A DNA stretch of 64,000 bases, from positions 42,194 through 106,193 of the forward strand of contig JAEOSZ010000040.1 in assembly GCA_016840095.1 (NCBI GenBank), given 5' to 3'. A program made the translations under genes and the position numbers. This document shows, piece after piece, positions 18,116 through 26,450 of the stretch. The DNA comes from Candidatus Heimdallarchaeota archaeon (GTDB lineage: Archaea; Asgardarchaeota; Heimdallarchaeia; Heimdallarchaeales; Heimdallarchaeaceae). The notes beneath the pieces were generated by a model that made no database searches, was not told the origin of the DNA, and worked only from the letters and a program-made list of their open reading frames with translations. Each line of letters starts with the position of its first letter. The stretch's first letter is position 1.

Positions 18116-19414
18116 ATGAAGAGAGCAAAAACATATTTTATTATACTAATTATAGTCTTTCCACTGATTCTTAGCAAAATCAGTATAAATATAGGAACAG
18201 CAATATCTGTTGACAATCCAAATAATTCTCAAGAACTTGATTATATTCCTGTAGGAACACCAGCTCCTGATTTCAATATCACTGATGTTACCACTCATGT
18301 TTCATATAATTTATCAGATTTTGTTGGCAAAATTGTAGTTGTATTCTTCTTTACAACTTGGTGTCCATACTGTAAATATGAGTACCCATATCTTCAAGAG
18401 TTATATAAAATGTACACACCAGATTTGATGGAAATTATTTTTGTTGATCCCGATGAAAGCGAAACCCAAAGTCAGGTTTCAAGTTTCAGAAACAATTGGG
18501 ATATGGATTGGATAGTTGGTTTAGATGATAACGACACAATTGCTAATGCATATGATGTTGGGGGATATCCTACAATGTTTATCTTGGATCAAACTCAAGA
18601 AGTTGTTCATGTTGAATATGGATGGGGTGAAGACAATTGGCCAGGACTTGTTTATTCAGTTTTTGCTTCACTAATGCCTGATGACGTTACTACACCATCT
18701 TTCAATTCAGTAACAATTTACAACGAAACTGAATTATCAATTTTCAATCCAACAATACGAGTTATTGCTAACATATCTGAAGACAGAACATTAGATTATG
18801 CTACATTACGAGTTGATACTACTGAAGGATTAGATGAATTTTCTCTATATTTCACTAAAGAAGAAGGTTACTATTTAGTAAACCGAATCATAGAATTTGA
18901 ACCTGAATTTATCTATCTCATAGATGAAATGACGGTATCAATCAAAGTTGGAGATTTTTGGTCACATACTAATACTTCAGTAACCTCGTTACTCCCTATA
19001 ACACAATATGTAGATGCTGCGGTACCAACATATTCAGATGTTTCAGTAGGTTATGTGCAAACTAGTTCAACTATATACAATGTAACAGTTTATGCAAGAA
19101 TAGAAGATGACTTAATGCTAACAAGAGCTGATTTACAATTGAAGAAAGGAACATCAACAGTAAGAGCAGTCTCTTTCGAGGATTATAATGGGACACATAT
19201 GGTTGCATCAGGAACTTTAATGAATAGTCTTGCAGAACCTTATGAATTAGTAGCTAGACTTGTACTTGAAGATGTTGCAGGAAATGAAGTGATTGGTGAA
19301 TTTACGGTAGCTGATGCTCCTGAAACAGAAGAATCTAGTATGGAGCTTGCTCTAGTCTTTATAGGATTCATTTTCTCAGTTGTGGTGTTGAGAGAATTTA
19401 GAAAAAGAAAGTAA
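18116..19414 (+). CDS. Membrane-anchored extracytoplasmic TlpA-like thioredoxin
   Basis: A 432-residue protein: an N-terminal signal helix (residues 5-25), a TlpA/AhpC-type thioredoxin domain beginning PVGTPAPDFNITDV with active site WCPYC (C83, C86) and cis-Pro loop GGYPTMFIL, then about 200 residues of beta-sandwich-like sequence (two Ig-like modules judged by alternation), and a C-terminal membrane helix ending in REFRKRK. The redox domain should lie outside the cell. It is the first of a redox block followed by the thioredoxin-CcdA fusion, which could supply its electrons, and VKOR at 5547 could oxidise it. Its specific substrate is unknown. Confidence 0.82.
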   Translation: MKRAKTYFIILIIVFPLILSKISINIGTAISVDNPNNSQELDYIPVGTPAPDFNITDVTTHVSYNLSDFVGKIVVVFFFTTWCPYCKYEYPYLQELYKMYTPDLMEIIFVDPDESETQSQVSSFRNNWDMDWIVGLDDNDTIANAYDVGGYPTMFILDQTQEVVHVEYGWGEDNWPGLVYSVFASLMPDDVTTPSFNSVTIYNETELSIFNPTIRVIANISEDRTLDYATLRVDTTEGLDEFSLYFTKEEGYYLVNRIIEFEPEFIYLIDEMTVSIKVGDFWSHTNTSVTSLLPITQYVDAAVPTYSDVSVGYVQTSSTIYNVTVYARIEDDLMLTRADLQLKKGTSTVRAVSFEDYNGTHMVASGTLMNSLAEPYELVARLVLEDVAGNEVIGEFTVADAPETEESSMELALVFIGFIFSVVVLREFRKRK

Positions 19415-19484
19415 CACATTACTTTTCTTCTTTATTTTTTAGTAAACCAGATATTTTTTAAATGACCTTACTTCTTCCTTTTTC

Positions 19485-20939
19485 GTGAAGAGAGGACAAA
19501 TAGCTTTAATCATAACTTTTGTAGTTATTATTGGTGGAGGTGTAGGAGTATATTTTCTCATTGAGTCCTTAGGGACCAAGACAACGATTGCACCAGATTA
19601 TCAGCTTCAGAGTCTTAATGGTACAGATTTTACTATCTCTTCTCTCCAACCAAAAACAATTTTGTTGGATTTCATGAGCATTCCTTGCATTCCTTGCAAG
19701 GAGATGAATCAGAGAATGATTGATTTACAAGCTGACACTGATCTTCAAGGAAAATTCACTGTTATTTCAATTGAAACATATACAAATACCTCTCTTATTG
19801 ACCTTCAAAATCATGCAACTACTGAAAACATGACTTGGGCAGTTGCTATTGCTCCTGAAGGTATGCAAGCTGAGTACGGTGTTACTTTAATCCCAACTTT
19901 TGTAATAATTAATGATGAAGGAAAAATAACCTATTTTCAAGAAGGATTAATAGCTTATGATACTCTTAAACAAGAACTACTGGATACTATTGAAGGTAGA
20001 AGTCAAGGTATAGAAATAACAAGCTATCAAGGCTTCATCATAGGTTTTGCAATTATAACAGCTTTTTCATCCTTTTTCTCTCCATGTTCTTTTCCATTGC
20101 TTCCAGGATATGTAGCACATATCATGGGTATGGATATTAAGAAGAAAAAAGAAACAGAAGAAGAAATTGAGAAAAAACGTAATAAAGGTCGTATATTGGT
20201 CTATCCTCTGTTGGGTTTAAGCAGTGGAATAGGTATTCTTGTTAGTTATCTAATTCTTGGAGTGGTTGTCAGCTCAGTTGGAAATACAGTTCTTCCTTAT
20301 GTTACATATTTTATGCCAATAATCGGTGGAATTTTTATAGTTCTAGGAATTCTGATGTTTACTCCATTGCAGTTTTCATTTTCTAGATTATTAGGATGGA
20401 TTAGAAAAAGACAAATTTCTGCTGAAGACAAAAAAGAAGGTTCAAACTTCACAAACTTCTCAAGTACTTTTCTTTATGGACTAGGGTATGGAATTGCTTC
20501 CTTAGGTTGTAATGCTCCAATTTTTCTAGCTTTCAGTTTACAAGTTTCTTCCCAAGAGAAAGCAATTCAAATGGTATTTGCTTATGTAGCTTTTTCAGTA
20601 ACAATCATAGCTTTAATGGTAGGAGCTACAATCCTTATTAGCACCTCTAAAGATGCTTTTCTCCAAAAACTCAAAGCAAGCACAGAAACAATAAAGAAAA
20701 TAAGTGGAGTGGTAATCGTAGCTGTTGGTATTTACCTCATCTTAGAATTCACTGTAGGGTCTTTATTTGGTATCGGAGTAGCATTAATGTTTGTAGGTTT
20801 AGCAGCATTTACAGATCTCATATTCAGAGTGATTAAAAGAAAGTTTGAGCTATATTTAGGATTAGTAGAATTCATTTTAGGAGGGACTCTATTAGGGTTA
20901 GGAATAACCTTATTATTAAGACATATACTAGGTGGATAG
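19485..20939 (+). CDS. Thioredoxin-CcdA (DsbD-like) fusion, transmembrane thiol reductase
   Basis: A 484-residue protein from GTG 19485. After a membrane helix (residues 7-27) comes an outside thioredoxin domain with CIPC at 68-71 and LIPTFVIIND. From about residue 185 follows a CcdA-type bundle of six or more helices containing SPCSFPLLPGY and GIASLGCNAPIFLAF, the two helix cysteines that pass reducing equivalents across the membrane. A highly charged cytoplasmic loop (KKKKETEEEIEKKR) follows the first Cys. In bacterial DsbD the thioredoxin-like domain is C-terminal; here it is N-terminal. It probably keeps surface protein cysteines or the neighbouring TlpA-like proteins reduced. Confidence 0.87.
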   Translation: MKRGQIALIITFVVIIGGGVGVYFLIESLGTKTTIAPDYQLQSLNGTDFTISSLQPKTILLDFMSIPCIPCKEMNQRMIDLQADTDLQGKFTVISIETYTNTSLIDLQNHATTENMTWAVAIAPEGMQAEYGVTLIPTFVIINDEGKITYFQEGLIAYDTLKQELLDTIEGRSQGIEITSYQGFIIGFAIITAFSSFFSPCSFPLLPGYVAHIMGMDIKKKKETEEEIEKKRNKGRILVYPLLGLSSGIGILVSYLILGVVVSSVGNTVLPYVTYFMPIIGGIFIVLGILMFTPLQFSFSRLLGWIRKRQISAEDKKEGSNFTNFSSTFLYGLGYGIASLGCNAPIFLAFSLQVSSQEKAIQMVFAYVAFSVTIIALMVGATILISTSKDAFLQKLKASTETIKKISGVVIVAVGIYLILEFTVGSLFGIGVALMFVGLAAFTDLIFRVIKRKFELYLGLVEFILGGTLLGLGITLLLRHILGG

Positions 20940-20943
20940 AATA

Positions 20944-21489
20944 ATGAAAATTAAGTATAAATCTTTGGTATTATTGGTTATTGGCTTACTAGCTTTAGCA
21001 ACTATTACTAATGTAGAAGTAAGTGCATCAATTGATTACGGAATTAGTGAAATCACACATTCTCCTGAAACTTTGCAGAAAGGTCAAAACATGACTGTTG
21101 AAGTAATTTTTGACAATACTACAGATGTAGATATTGTAAGACTTTTGATTTGTACTCTTAGTCCTAGTTTTGTTTGTGAACCTCAACCAATAGTCATGGA
21201 TAATATTTCTGCTATAACCTATTCTGCTGATTTTCTTATTGAATATGATGAAGGCACTGAAGTGGGATACCATATCCAAATAATCTATCTAAATGCTACA
21301 TCAATATTGATCCCAGATACATCAGATTTCCTTGGTAAGGAGATAGTTGAACCAATAACAGATGAATTCTTTTTTAGTGCTGGAGTAGTTGGTGGAATAA
21401 ATAAAACTGGTTGTTGTGGAATATTTAGTACTGTTCTAGCAGTAGTAGCTTCAACAATTATACTCAAAAAGAAAAAGAAACACAACTAG
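20944..21489 (+). CDS. Exported anchored protein with paired cysteines, unknown function
   Basis: About 181 residues from ATG 20944, which has AGGTGG 8 nt upstream; a GTG at 20932 inside the previous gene is the alternative. A signal segment (LVLLVIGLLALATI) is followed by a beta-rich domain beginning YGISEITHSPETL, similar in style to surface Ig-like domains. It has a Cys pair (ICTLSPSFVC), a C-terminal GCCG next to a membrane helix, and a lysine tail. Because it overlaps or abuts the thioredoxin-CcdA gene, it is probably co-expressed and may be a substrate or partner of that reductase. I do not recognise the family. Confidence 0.65.
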   Translation: MKIKYKSLVLLVIGLLALATITNVEVSASIDYGISEITHSPETLQKGQNMTVEVIFDNTTDVDIVRLLICTLSPSFVCEPQPIVMDNISAITYSADFLIEYDEGTEVGYHIQIIYLNATSILIPDTSDFLGKEIVEPITDEFFFSAGVVGGINKTGCCGIFSTVLAVVASTIILKKKKKHN

Positions 21490-21521
21490 ATATTTAATGA
21501 TCATTTGAGAATTGATGATAT

Positions 21522-22481
21522 ATGAGCAATCCTGAAGAAATTTTTTCTCACACCTCTGAACAAAAGGAAATTATTCAGAATTTCTTGAAACAAGGTAGAA
21601 GAGATGTTCCAACATATTTAGAAGGAGGAGCTGAAGCTAAATATGTGGAAATTGATGATGGAGAACTAAGATATTTCCATCATAAACCTGATAACATTCA
21701 AACAAAAAGACCTGTTGTTTTCATTCCTGGTTATGTGGCTGCACCAATTAGTTGGGTAGACTTTTCACTTCCACTACATGGTATTGGAGAATACTACTAT
21801 CTGGAAACAAGAGAAAAGAAGTCAAGTAAAATTCAAAACAAACGAAAAGCTTCTATGACTGTTGATCAAACTGCAAAGGATATTGGAGTTGCACTTGAAA
21901 ATTTGGGAATGAAAAACAAGGATTTTGTATTGTTGGGATCAAGCTATGGATCAACAAATATCTTAGCAGGATTGAGTAAGAAGTATTTTACAGCGCCAAC
22001 TATTGTGGTTCATGATCCAATGGTTACATGGGTCAATAAAAATAGAGCTATGGAAATCTTAATGCAAGTTGTACCTAAATTCATTCTAGTTCCAATTAAA
22101 ATGCCATTAGCATATATTGCAACAATGGGGATGGAAAACAAAGCCAATAGGAAAAGGATGCTGGACTTCATGAGAGGTGTAGAACCATGGAAGTTCAAAA
22201 GATGTACTCTTCAGAACAATAAACTAGATATGTTTAATGATCTCAAAGAAATAGAGGAAGAAGTGTTTTTCTCAACAGGTCCCTTGGATAGATATCATTT
22301 TCGATCAGAATTTTATGGATATGCTAAAGAAATAGCTAAGGGAAGATTCATTTTCATGAATACACCAGACGAAGATAGACAATTGATTACAGGTATAATA
22401 GGCAGAGAATTCATGAAAGTCACCCAAAATGAAGGTATTCCTGAATCACTAAAGCAATTTGAAATAAGGATTGATAGGTAG
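21522..22481 (+). CDS. Alpha/beta hydrolase, tandem copy 1
   Basis: A 319-residue alpha/beta hydrolase. VVFIPGYVAAPISWVDF is the oxyanion-loop strand and turn. LGSSYGSTN is the nucleophile elbow (GxSxG). TGPLDRYH carries a plausible acid Asp. The usual C-terminal GH near the last strand is missing: that stretch reads FIFMNTPDEDRQL, so the catalytic His must come from elsewhere (the His in DRYH is a candidate) or the activity is altered. There is no signal peptide. A close paralogue follows after 49 nt, and both have a TATA-like box close to the start. Confidence 0.78.
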   Translation: MSNPEEIFSHTSEQKEIIQNFLKQGRRDVPTYLEGGAEAKYVEIDDGELRYFHHKPDNIQTKRPVVFIPGYVAAPISWVDFSLPLHGIGEYYYLETREKKSSKIQNKRKASMTVDQTAKDIGVALENLGMKNKDFVLLGSSYGSTNILAGLSKKYFTAPTIVVHDPMVTWVNKNRAMEILMQVVPKFILVPIKMPLAYIATMGMENKANRKRMLDFMRGVEPWKFKRCTLQNNKLDMFNDLKEIEEEVFFSTGPLDRYHFRSEFYGYAKEIAKGRFIFMNTPDEDRQLITGIIGREFMKVTQNEGIPESLKQFEIRIDR

Positions 22482-22530
22482 TATTAAGTTTCGAAAAGCA
22501 CATAAATAAAGAGTTTCGAGGCAAAGTAGT

Positions 22531-23496
22531 ATGAATAATAAACAGTCCTTATTTCAGCATACTAAAGAAGAAAAATCAATAATTGCTAAATTTCTGAAAG
22601 AAGGAAGAAGAGCTGTACCAACTTTTCTAGATGAAGGTGCTGCTGAGATCAAATACGTCCCAATTGATGAAGGAGAACTCAGAGTTTTTCACCACAAACC
22701 AAAAAAAAGTGAAACTAAAAGACCTGTAATTTTCGTTCCAGGCTATGTTGCAGCTCCAATTACATGGGTGGATTTTCATATACCTCATCAAGGTTTTGGG
22801 GAATACTATTATCTAGAGACTAGAGAAAAAAGATCAAGCAAAATTAAAAAAACTAAAAGAACATCCATGTCTGCAAACCAAACAGCTAAGGACTTAGGTC
22901 AGGTTATTGAAAACTTAGGATTAAACGAAAAGGATTTTGTTTTGTATGCTTCTAGTTATGGAGCAACTGTTGTTCTAGAAGGTTTAATTCAAGGTTATTT
23001 TACAGCACCTACAATTATAGTACATGATCCAGTAATAAAGTGGGTGTGGGGGGAAAGATCGCTAAATAATTTTGCACTTAAATTTGTTCCTAAGTTTATC
23101 CTTTCTGCATTAAGAATGCCTCTTGCATATATTTTCACATGGGGTATGAAAAACAAAACAAACAAAGAAAGAATGCTTGAGTTTGCTAGGGGAATAGTAC
23201 CTTGGAAATTCAAAAGAGTCACATTAGAAAATAACAAACTGAACATGTTTAATGATCTAAAGAAGATAAAAGAGGAAGTCTTTATCACAACTGGTCCTTT
23301 AGATAGATATCACCCTAGAATTGCTTACTACAATTATGCTAAGGAAATACCTAGAGGAAGGTTGATTTTCATGAATACTCCTGATTCTGAACGACAATTA
23401 ATTGCAGGTATAATTGGTACTGAATTTGTAAAGGTTTCAAGTGAAGAAGGTATTCCAAAGACAATTGAACAGTTTGAAATTGATTTAGAAAGATAA
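22531..23496 (+). CDS. Alpha/beta hydrolase, tandem copy 2
   Basis: A 321-residue paralogue of the preceding gene, similar along its full length (same ETREKxSSKI, TAKDxG, TGPLDRYH and IFMNTP blocks). The nucleophile elbow is YASSYGATV, so the first Gly of GxSxG is Ala while the Ser remains. The C-terminal His is missing here too, which shows the feature is shared by the pair and is not a local mutation. TATA-like CATAAATA lies about 27 nt before the ATG. Function and substrate are unknown; the pair arose by tandem duplication. Confidence 0.78.
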   Translation: MNNKQSLFQHTKEEKSIIAKFLKEGRRAVPTFLDEGAAEIKYVPIDEGELRVFHHKPKKSETKRPVIFVPGYVAAPITWVDFHIPHQGFGEYYYLETREKRSSKIKKTKRTSMSANQTAKDLGQVIENLGLNEKDFVLYASSYGATVVLEGLIQGYFTAPTIIVHDPVIKWVWGERSLNNFALKFVPKFILSALRMPLAYIFTWGMKNKTNKERMLEFARGIVPWKFKRVTLENNKLNMFNDLKKIKEEVFITTGPLDRYHPRIAYYNYAKEIPRGRLIFMNTPDSERQLIAGIIGTEFVKVSSEEGIPKTIEQFEIDLER

Positions 23497-23583
23497 TTTG
23501 ATATTCTATATATACTGTATAAGCAAATGATTATAAGTGTGGTTTTTTTCAAGAGGATAAGAGAACATATTAGAGGTAATTAA

Positions 23584-23946
23584 TTGACTACTACAGAAAC
23601 TAAGTCTTTTCCTTTTAAGAAAGTTTTACCAATATTAGGCTTTTTTCTAGGCCCTATTTTGATTTCCATTGGAATATTCATTCAAGGAACTCTATGGAAA
23701 GTATTGTTAATTGTACTTGGGTCAATCTTGCTTCTAAGTCTGTATTTTCTAAGAAAACCTATTTCTAAAACTTCCCAAAAAACATGTTCTGTTTGTAGTG
23801 GGTCAGGATCCATAAAACAAACAGCTTTTCCAAATCATTCTGTAAATAATTGTCAAAGCTACAAAACAATAACAAAAACCTGTGGAATGTGCAATGGAAC
23901 AGGTGTAGAACCACTTGAAGAATTGGAAGAAGTAGAAGGTAAGTAA
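23584..23946 (+). CDS. Small membrane protein with DnaJ-type CxxCxGxG knuckles
   Basis: 120 residues from a TTG start preceded by AGAGGTAAT. Two hydrophobic helices (LPILGFFLGPILISIGIFI and LLIVLGSILLLSLYFL) are followed by a cytoplasmic zinc knuckle pair CSVCSGSG and CGMCNGTG about 40 residues apart, the same CxxCxGxG elements found in the DnaJ zinc centre, here only two of the usual four. An acidic tail ends the protein. It could be a membrane-tethered chaperone-like or redox-sensing module. No specific family is recognised. Confidence 0.62.
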   Translation: MTTTETKSFPFKKVLPILGFFLGPILISIGIFIQGTLWKVLLIVLGSILLLSLYFLRKPISKTSQKTCSVCSGSGSIKQTAFPNHSVNNCQSYKTITKTCGMCNGTGVEPLEELEEVEGK

Positions 23947-24023
23947 ATTTGATTAGTTTTTAATCTTATTTTCAATATATTTATCAGTTGCAATCTGTAT
24001 ATATTGAATAAGGCAGTGAAATC

Positions 24024-24332
24024 TTGAAAACTAAAGATAAGAAGAAAATTGAAGGTGATTGCTATTTTTGTAAACAAGAGCTTAAGACTGTTGATAAAAC
24101 TGAGAAGATTCGTTTAGGTTGTTGTGATGTTGTTTCACATAAGAAAGAATTATACCAATGGTTCCTGAAAAATCAACACTGTCCAAATTGTCTAAGTGTG
24201 CACAAACAACTAAGAACTAAATTGCTAAACTGGGGAATGAATTTAGAAAGTCCCCAAAGAAAGCATCAGAAAACTAGCACATTTGAAAAAAAAAGAAAAC
24301 CAATTAGGTATGAAAAGAAATTGAGGAAGTAA
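24024..24332 (+). CDS. Small RING-like zinc-finger protein
   Basis: 102 residues from TTG 24024. It has CYFC (C13, C16), then LGCC (C33, C34), H39, an aromatic W46 and CPNC (C53-C56). The spacing from C34 to C53 (19), with His at +5 and Trp at +12, is exactly that of a RING-H2 finger, but the RING H4 and C6 ligand positions are V36 and E42. The C-terminal 45 residues are basic. Small RING proteins act as E3 ligases in some archaea with ubiquitin-like systems; no ubiquitin, E1 or E2 gene is in this window, so an E3 role is only a suggestion. Confidence 0.55.
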   Translation: MKTKDKKKIEGDCYFCKQELKTVDKTEKIRLGCCDVVSHKKELYQWFLKNQHCPNCLSVHKQLRTKLLNWGMNLESPQRKHQKTSTFEKKRKPIRYEKKLRK

Positions 24333-24385
24333 AATATTTTTGTAATTCACAAAAATTGAAAAGGGTTTGTCCAGTTTTCTGATAT

Positions 24386-25198
24386 ATGCTTCATCGAAGA
24401 GTCTTGCTACTAATGATTGTGCTAATCATACCTCTATCTGTGATGCCATTAACTGGAATTTCATCAGAAGCAAATACAAGTCCAGAGATTATTACAGAAA
24501 CAACTTTTGTACAACAAGCACCAGAAATTTCTGTACAAGATGTAGATTCAGGCTTAATTTACTCTCTTAGTGATTTCCTAGGAAAAATAGTTATTCTAGA
24601 TCTCTTCGCAACTTGGTGTCCGCCTTGTCAGTTATCTCTTCCTTACCTAAGAGAAGTATATTCATCTTATTCTCTTAGTGATTTACAAATTATATCAGTT
24701 GATATAGATACAGCTGAATCACAAGCTGTTGTATCTCAATTCAGACAAGATGAAGGGATGAGCTGGATTGTCAGTTTAGATCCTGGTAATACCATTCTTG
24801 GAATCTATGGAACTGGTTCAATTCCTACATTTTACATAATAGATCAGGAAGGAACAGTTCAATGGAGTGATACAGGATTTACCAATGAAATAACCAAACC
24901 AGCAATGGAAGATACAATAAAAGGGCTACTAGAAGAAAATCCAACTAATGGAAATCCTGGTCCATCTCCAACATCTAAAGTGTTTTTTATTATTTTAGAG
25001 ATTGTAGCTGGTTTAGCAGTTGCAATTGCAGCTGTGTTTGGAGTGTACAAACTTCGACAACGAGTTGGAATTAAAAATTGCCCAACTTGTGGTAGTTTAG
25101 CCAGCTCTAAATGTGCAAAATGTGGAATTCTTACCTGTGCTAATTGTTCTGGAAGAGGATGTAAAAATTGTGGTAGTAGACAATTCATAAGGTTGTAA
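24386..25198 (+). CDS. TlpA-like thioredoxin with membrane helix and C-terminal zinc ribbon
   Basis: 270 residues: signal segment (LLLMIVLIIPLSVMPL), TlpA domain starting APEISVQDVDSG with active site WCPPC (C78, C81) and cis-Pro loop GTGSIPTFYI, then a membrane helix (VFFIILEIVAGLAVAIAAVF) and, on the cytoplasmic side, a Cys-rich tail with CPTCG, CAKCG, CANC and CKNCG, which can hold two zinc ions. A redox domain outside joined to a zinc domain inside is unusual. It could report outside thiol state to the cytoplasm, though this is inference. The active site is intact. The redox partner is likely the CcdA fusion at 19485. Confidence 0.82.
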   Translation: MLHRRVLLLMIVLIIPLSVMPLTGISSEANTSPEIITETTFVQQAPEISVQDVDSGLIYSLSDFLGKIVILDLFATWCPPCQLSLPYLREVYSSYSLSDLQIISVDIDTAESQAVVSQFRQDEGMSWIVSLDPGNTILGIYGTGSIPTFYIIDQEGTVQWSDTGFTNEITKPAMEDTIKGLLEENPTNGNPGPSPTSKVFFIILEIVAGLAVAIAAVFGVYKLRQRVGIKNCPTCGSLASSKCAKCGILTCANCSGRGCKNCGSRQFIRL

Positions 25199-25230
25199 TC
25201 TTCAAAAAATAAAAAAAGAATTAAAGGAAG

Positions 25231-26340
25231 TTAAGGAATTAACCATTTTCCTGCTTTGTATATCTCTTTTCCATCTAGATAAATAATTGAATCATCGCTC
25301 TTCATGTCTTTGAGAATATCCCAATGAACATTAGCAACATTCTTGGATCCAATTTCAGCAAAACCTGCACCTAAAGCAAGGTGTACTGTTCCACCCATCT
25401 TTTCATCAAAGAGCATGTTTTTAGTAAATTTTTGAATCCCATAATTGGTTCCAATTGCAACTTCCCCTAATATGTCAGCATTTTCAATTTCGAGTACTTT
25501 TTCAAGAATTTCTTGTCCTTTCTCAGCGGTGTACTCTGCAACCTTTCCGTCCTTGAATTTGAGCCAGATGTTTTCAACTTCCTTACCCATAAAGATTCCA
25601 GGATAAGTGAAACGAATAGTTCCATTAACAGAATCTTCAACGGGAGAAGTGAATACTTCACCATCAGGAAGATTCTTATCTCCACAAGCATTAATCCATC
25701 CTCTACCTTCAATACTCATAACAAGATCAGTATCTTCTCCAACTATTCTAAGTTCTTTTCCAGTTCTAAGAATCTCGACTATTGCTTCTTGTTCTTCTTT
25801 TACAGATTGCCAATAAGCAACTGGATCATCTGTATCTAGAGCTAAAGCTTTGTAAACAAATTCTTTGTATTCCATAGTTCCCATATTACCTTCTTGTGCA
25901 AATGCAGGAGAAGGATAAGGACAGATGGTCCACACAAGATCTCCAGAACCAGATCTTTCGAAGTAAATCTTTCTTAATTCTTTGTTAGCTTCATTTACTT
26001 GCATTTGCTTTGCTGGATCAACATTAACAAGAGCTTTTCTATTAGTGGAGCTAAATACATTGACCATTTTATCGACTTTCTTTATCATCTCCAAGGAGAA
26101 AGGATTGACATAATTTAATTGATGTTCTTGAGCATGTTTGAAGTACAGTTCAGCTGTTCCAGGAATACCTAGTCTGACATGAACTACATGTCCACCAGCT
26201 TTGATAGTTTCAATATGTATCTCTCTTACCAGATCTGCGGAGTCTATCCCTCCATCAATTGTAACTGTGTCGCCTTTCTGAACATTAATTGAATAGTTCA
26301 CAACAAGTTTAGCTAATTTTTCATTATAATCATCTAACAT
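25231..26340 (-). CDS. M29 family aminopeptidase
   Basis: A 369-residue metallopeptidase of the thermophilic AmpS/aminopeptidase T type. The N-terminal region has the M29 signature QKGDTVTIDGGIDSADLV. The metal-site region includes GEVFTSPVEDSVNG, EVAIGTNYGI, KMGGTVHLALG and ANVHWDIL, giving the expected Glu, Glu, His, Tyr, His and Asp ligands for two metal ions. It removes N-terminal residues from peptides in the cytoplasm. Its stop codon overlaps a small hairpin (GTTAA-GGAA-TTAAC). It is convergent with the TlpA gene, and nothing in the context suggests a special role. Confidence 0.9.
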   Translation of the reverse strand: MLDDYNEKLAKLVVNYSINVQKGDTVTIDGGIDSADLVREIHIETIKAGGHVVHVRLGIPGTAELYFKHAQEHQLNYVNPFSLEMIKKVDKMVNVFSSTNRKALVNVDPAKQMQVNEANKELRKIYFERSGSGDLVWTICPYPSPAFAQEGNMGTMEYKEFVYKALALDTDDPVAYWQSVKEEQEAIVEILRTGKELRIVGEDTDLVMSIEGRGWINACGDKNLPDGEVFTSPVEDSVNGTIRFTYPGIFMGKEVENIWLKFKDGKVAEYTAEKGQEILEKVLEIENADILGEVAIGTNYGIQKFTKNMLFDEKMGGTVHLALGAGFAEIGSKNVANVHWDILKDMKSDDSIIYLDGKEIYKAGKWLIP

Positions 26341-26430
26341 TCTAAAATCACTACCAAAATCTTCCTTTCAGATAATTATAAGTTTTACACTGTTTAGATG
26401 AGTCGATAAGTTATCAAAAGTAGAATTTGA

Positions 26431-26450
26431 GTGGTTATCTGAATAACCAC
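26431..26450 (-). terminator. Perfect hairpin over the stop codon of the serine hydrolase gene
   Basis: GTGGTTAT and ATAACCAC (8 bp) enclose a 4-base loop. The hairpin includes the last codons and stop of the gene at 26435. Confidence 0.5.
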
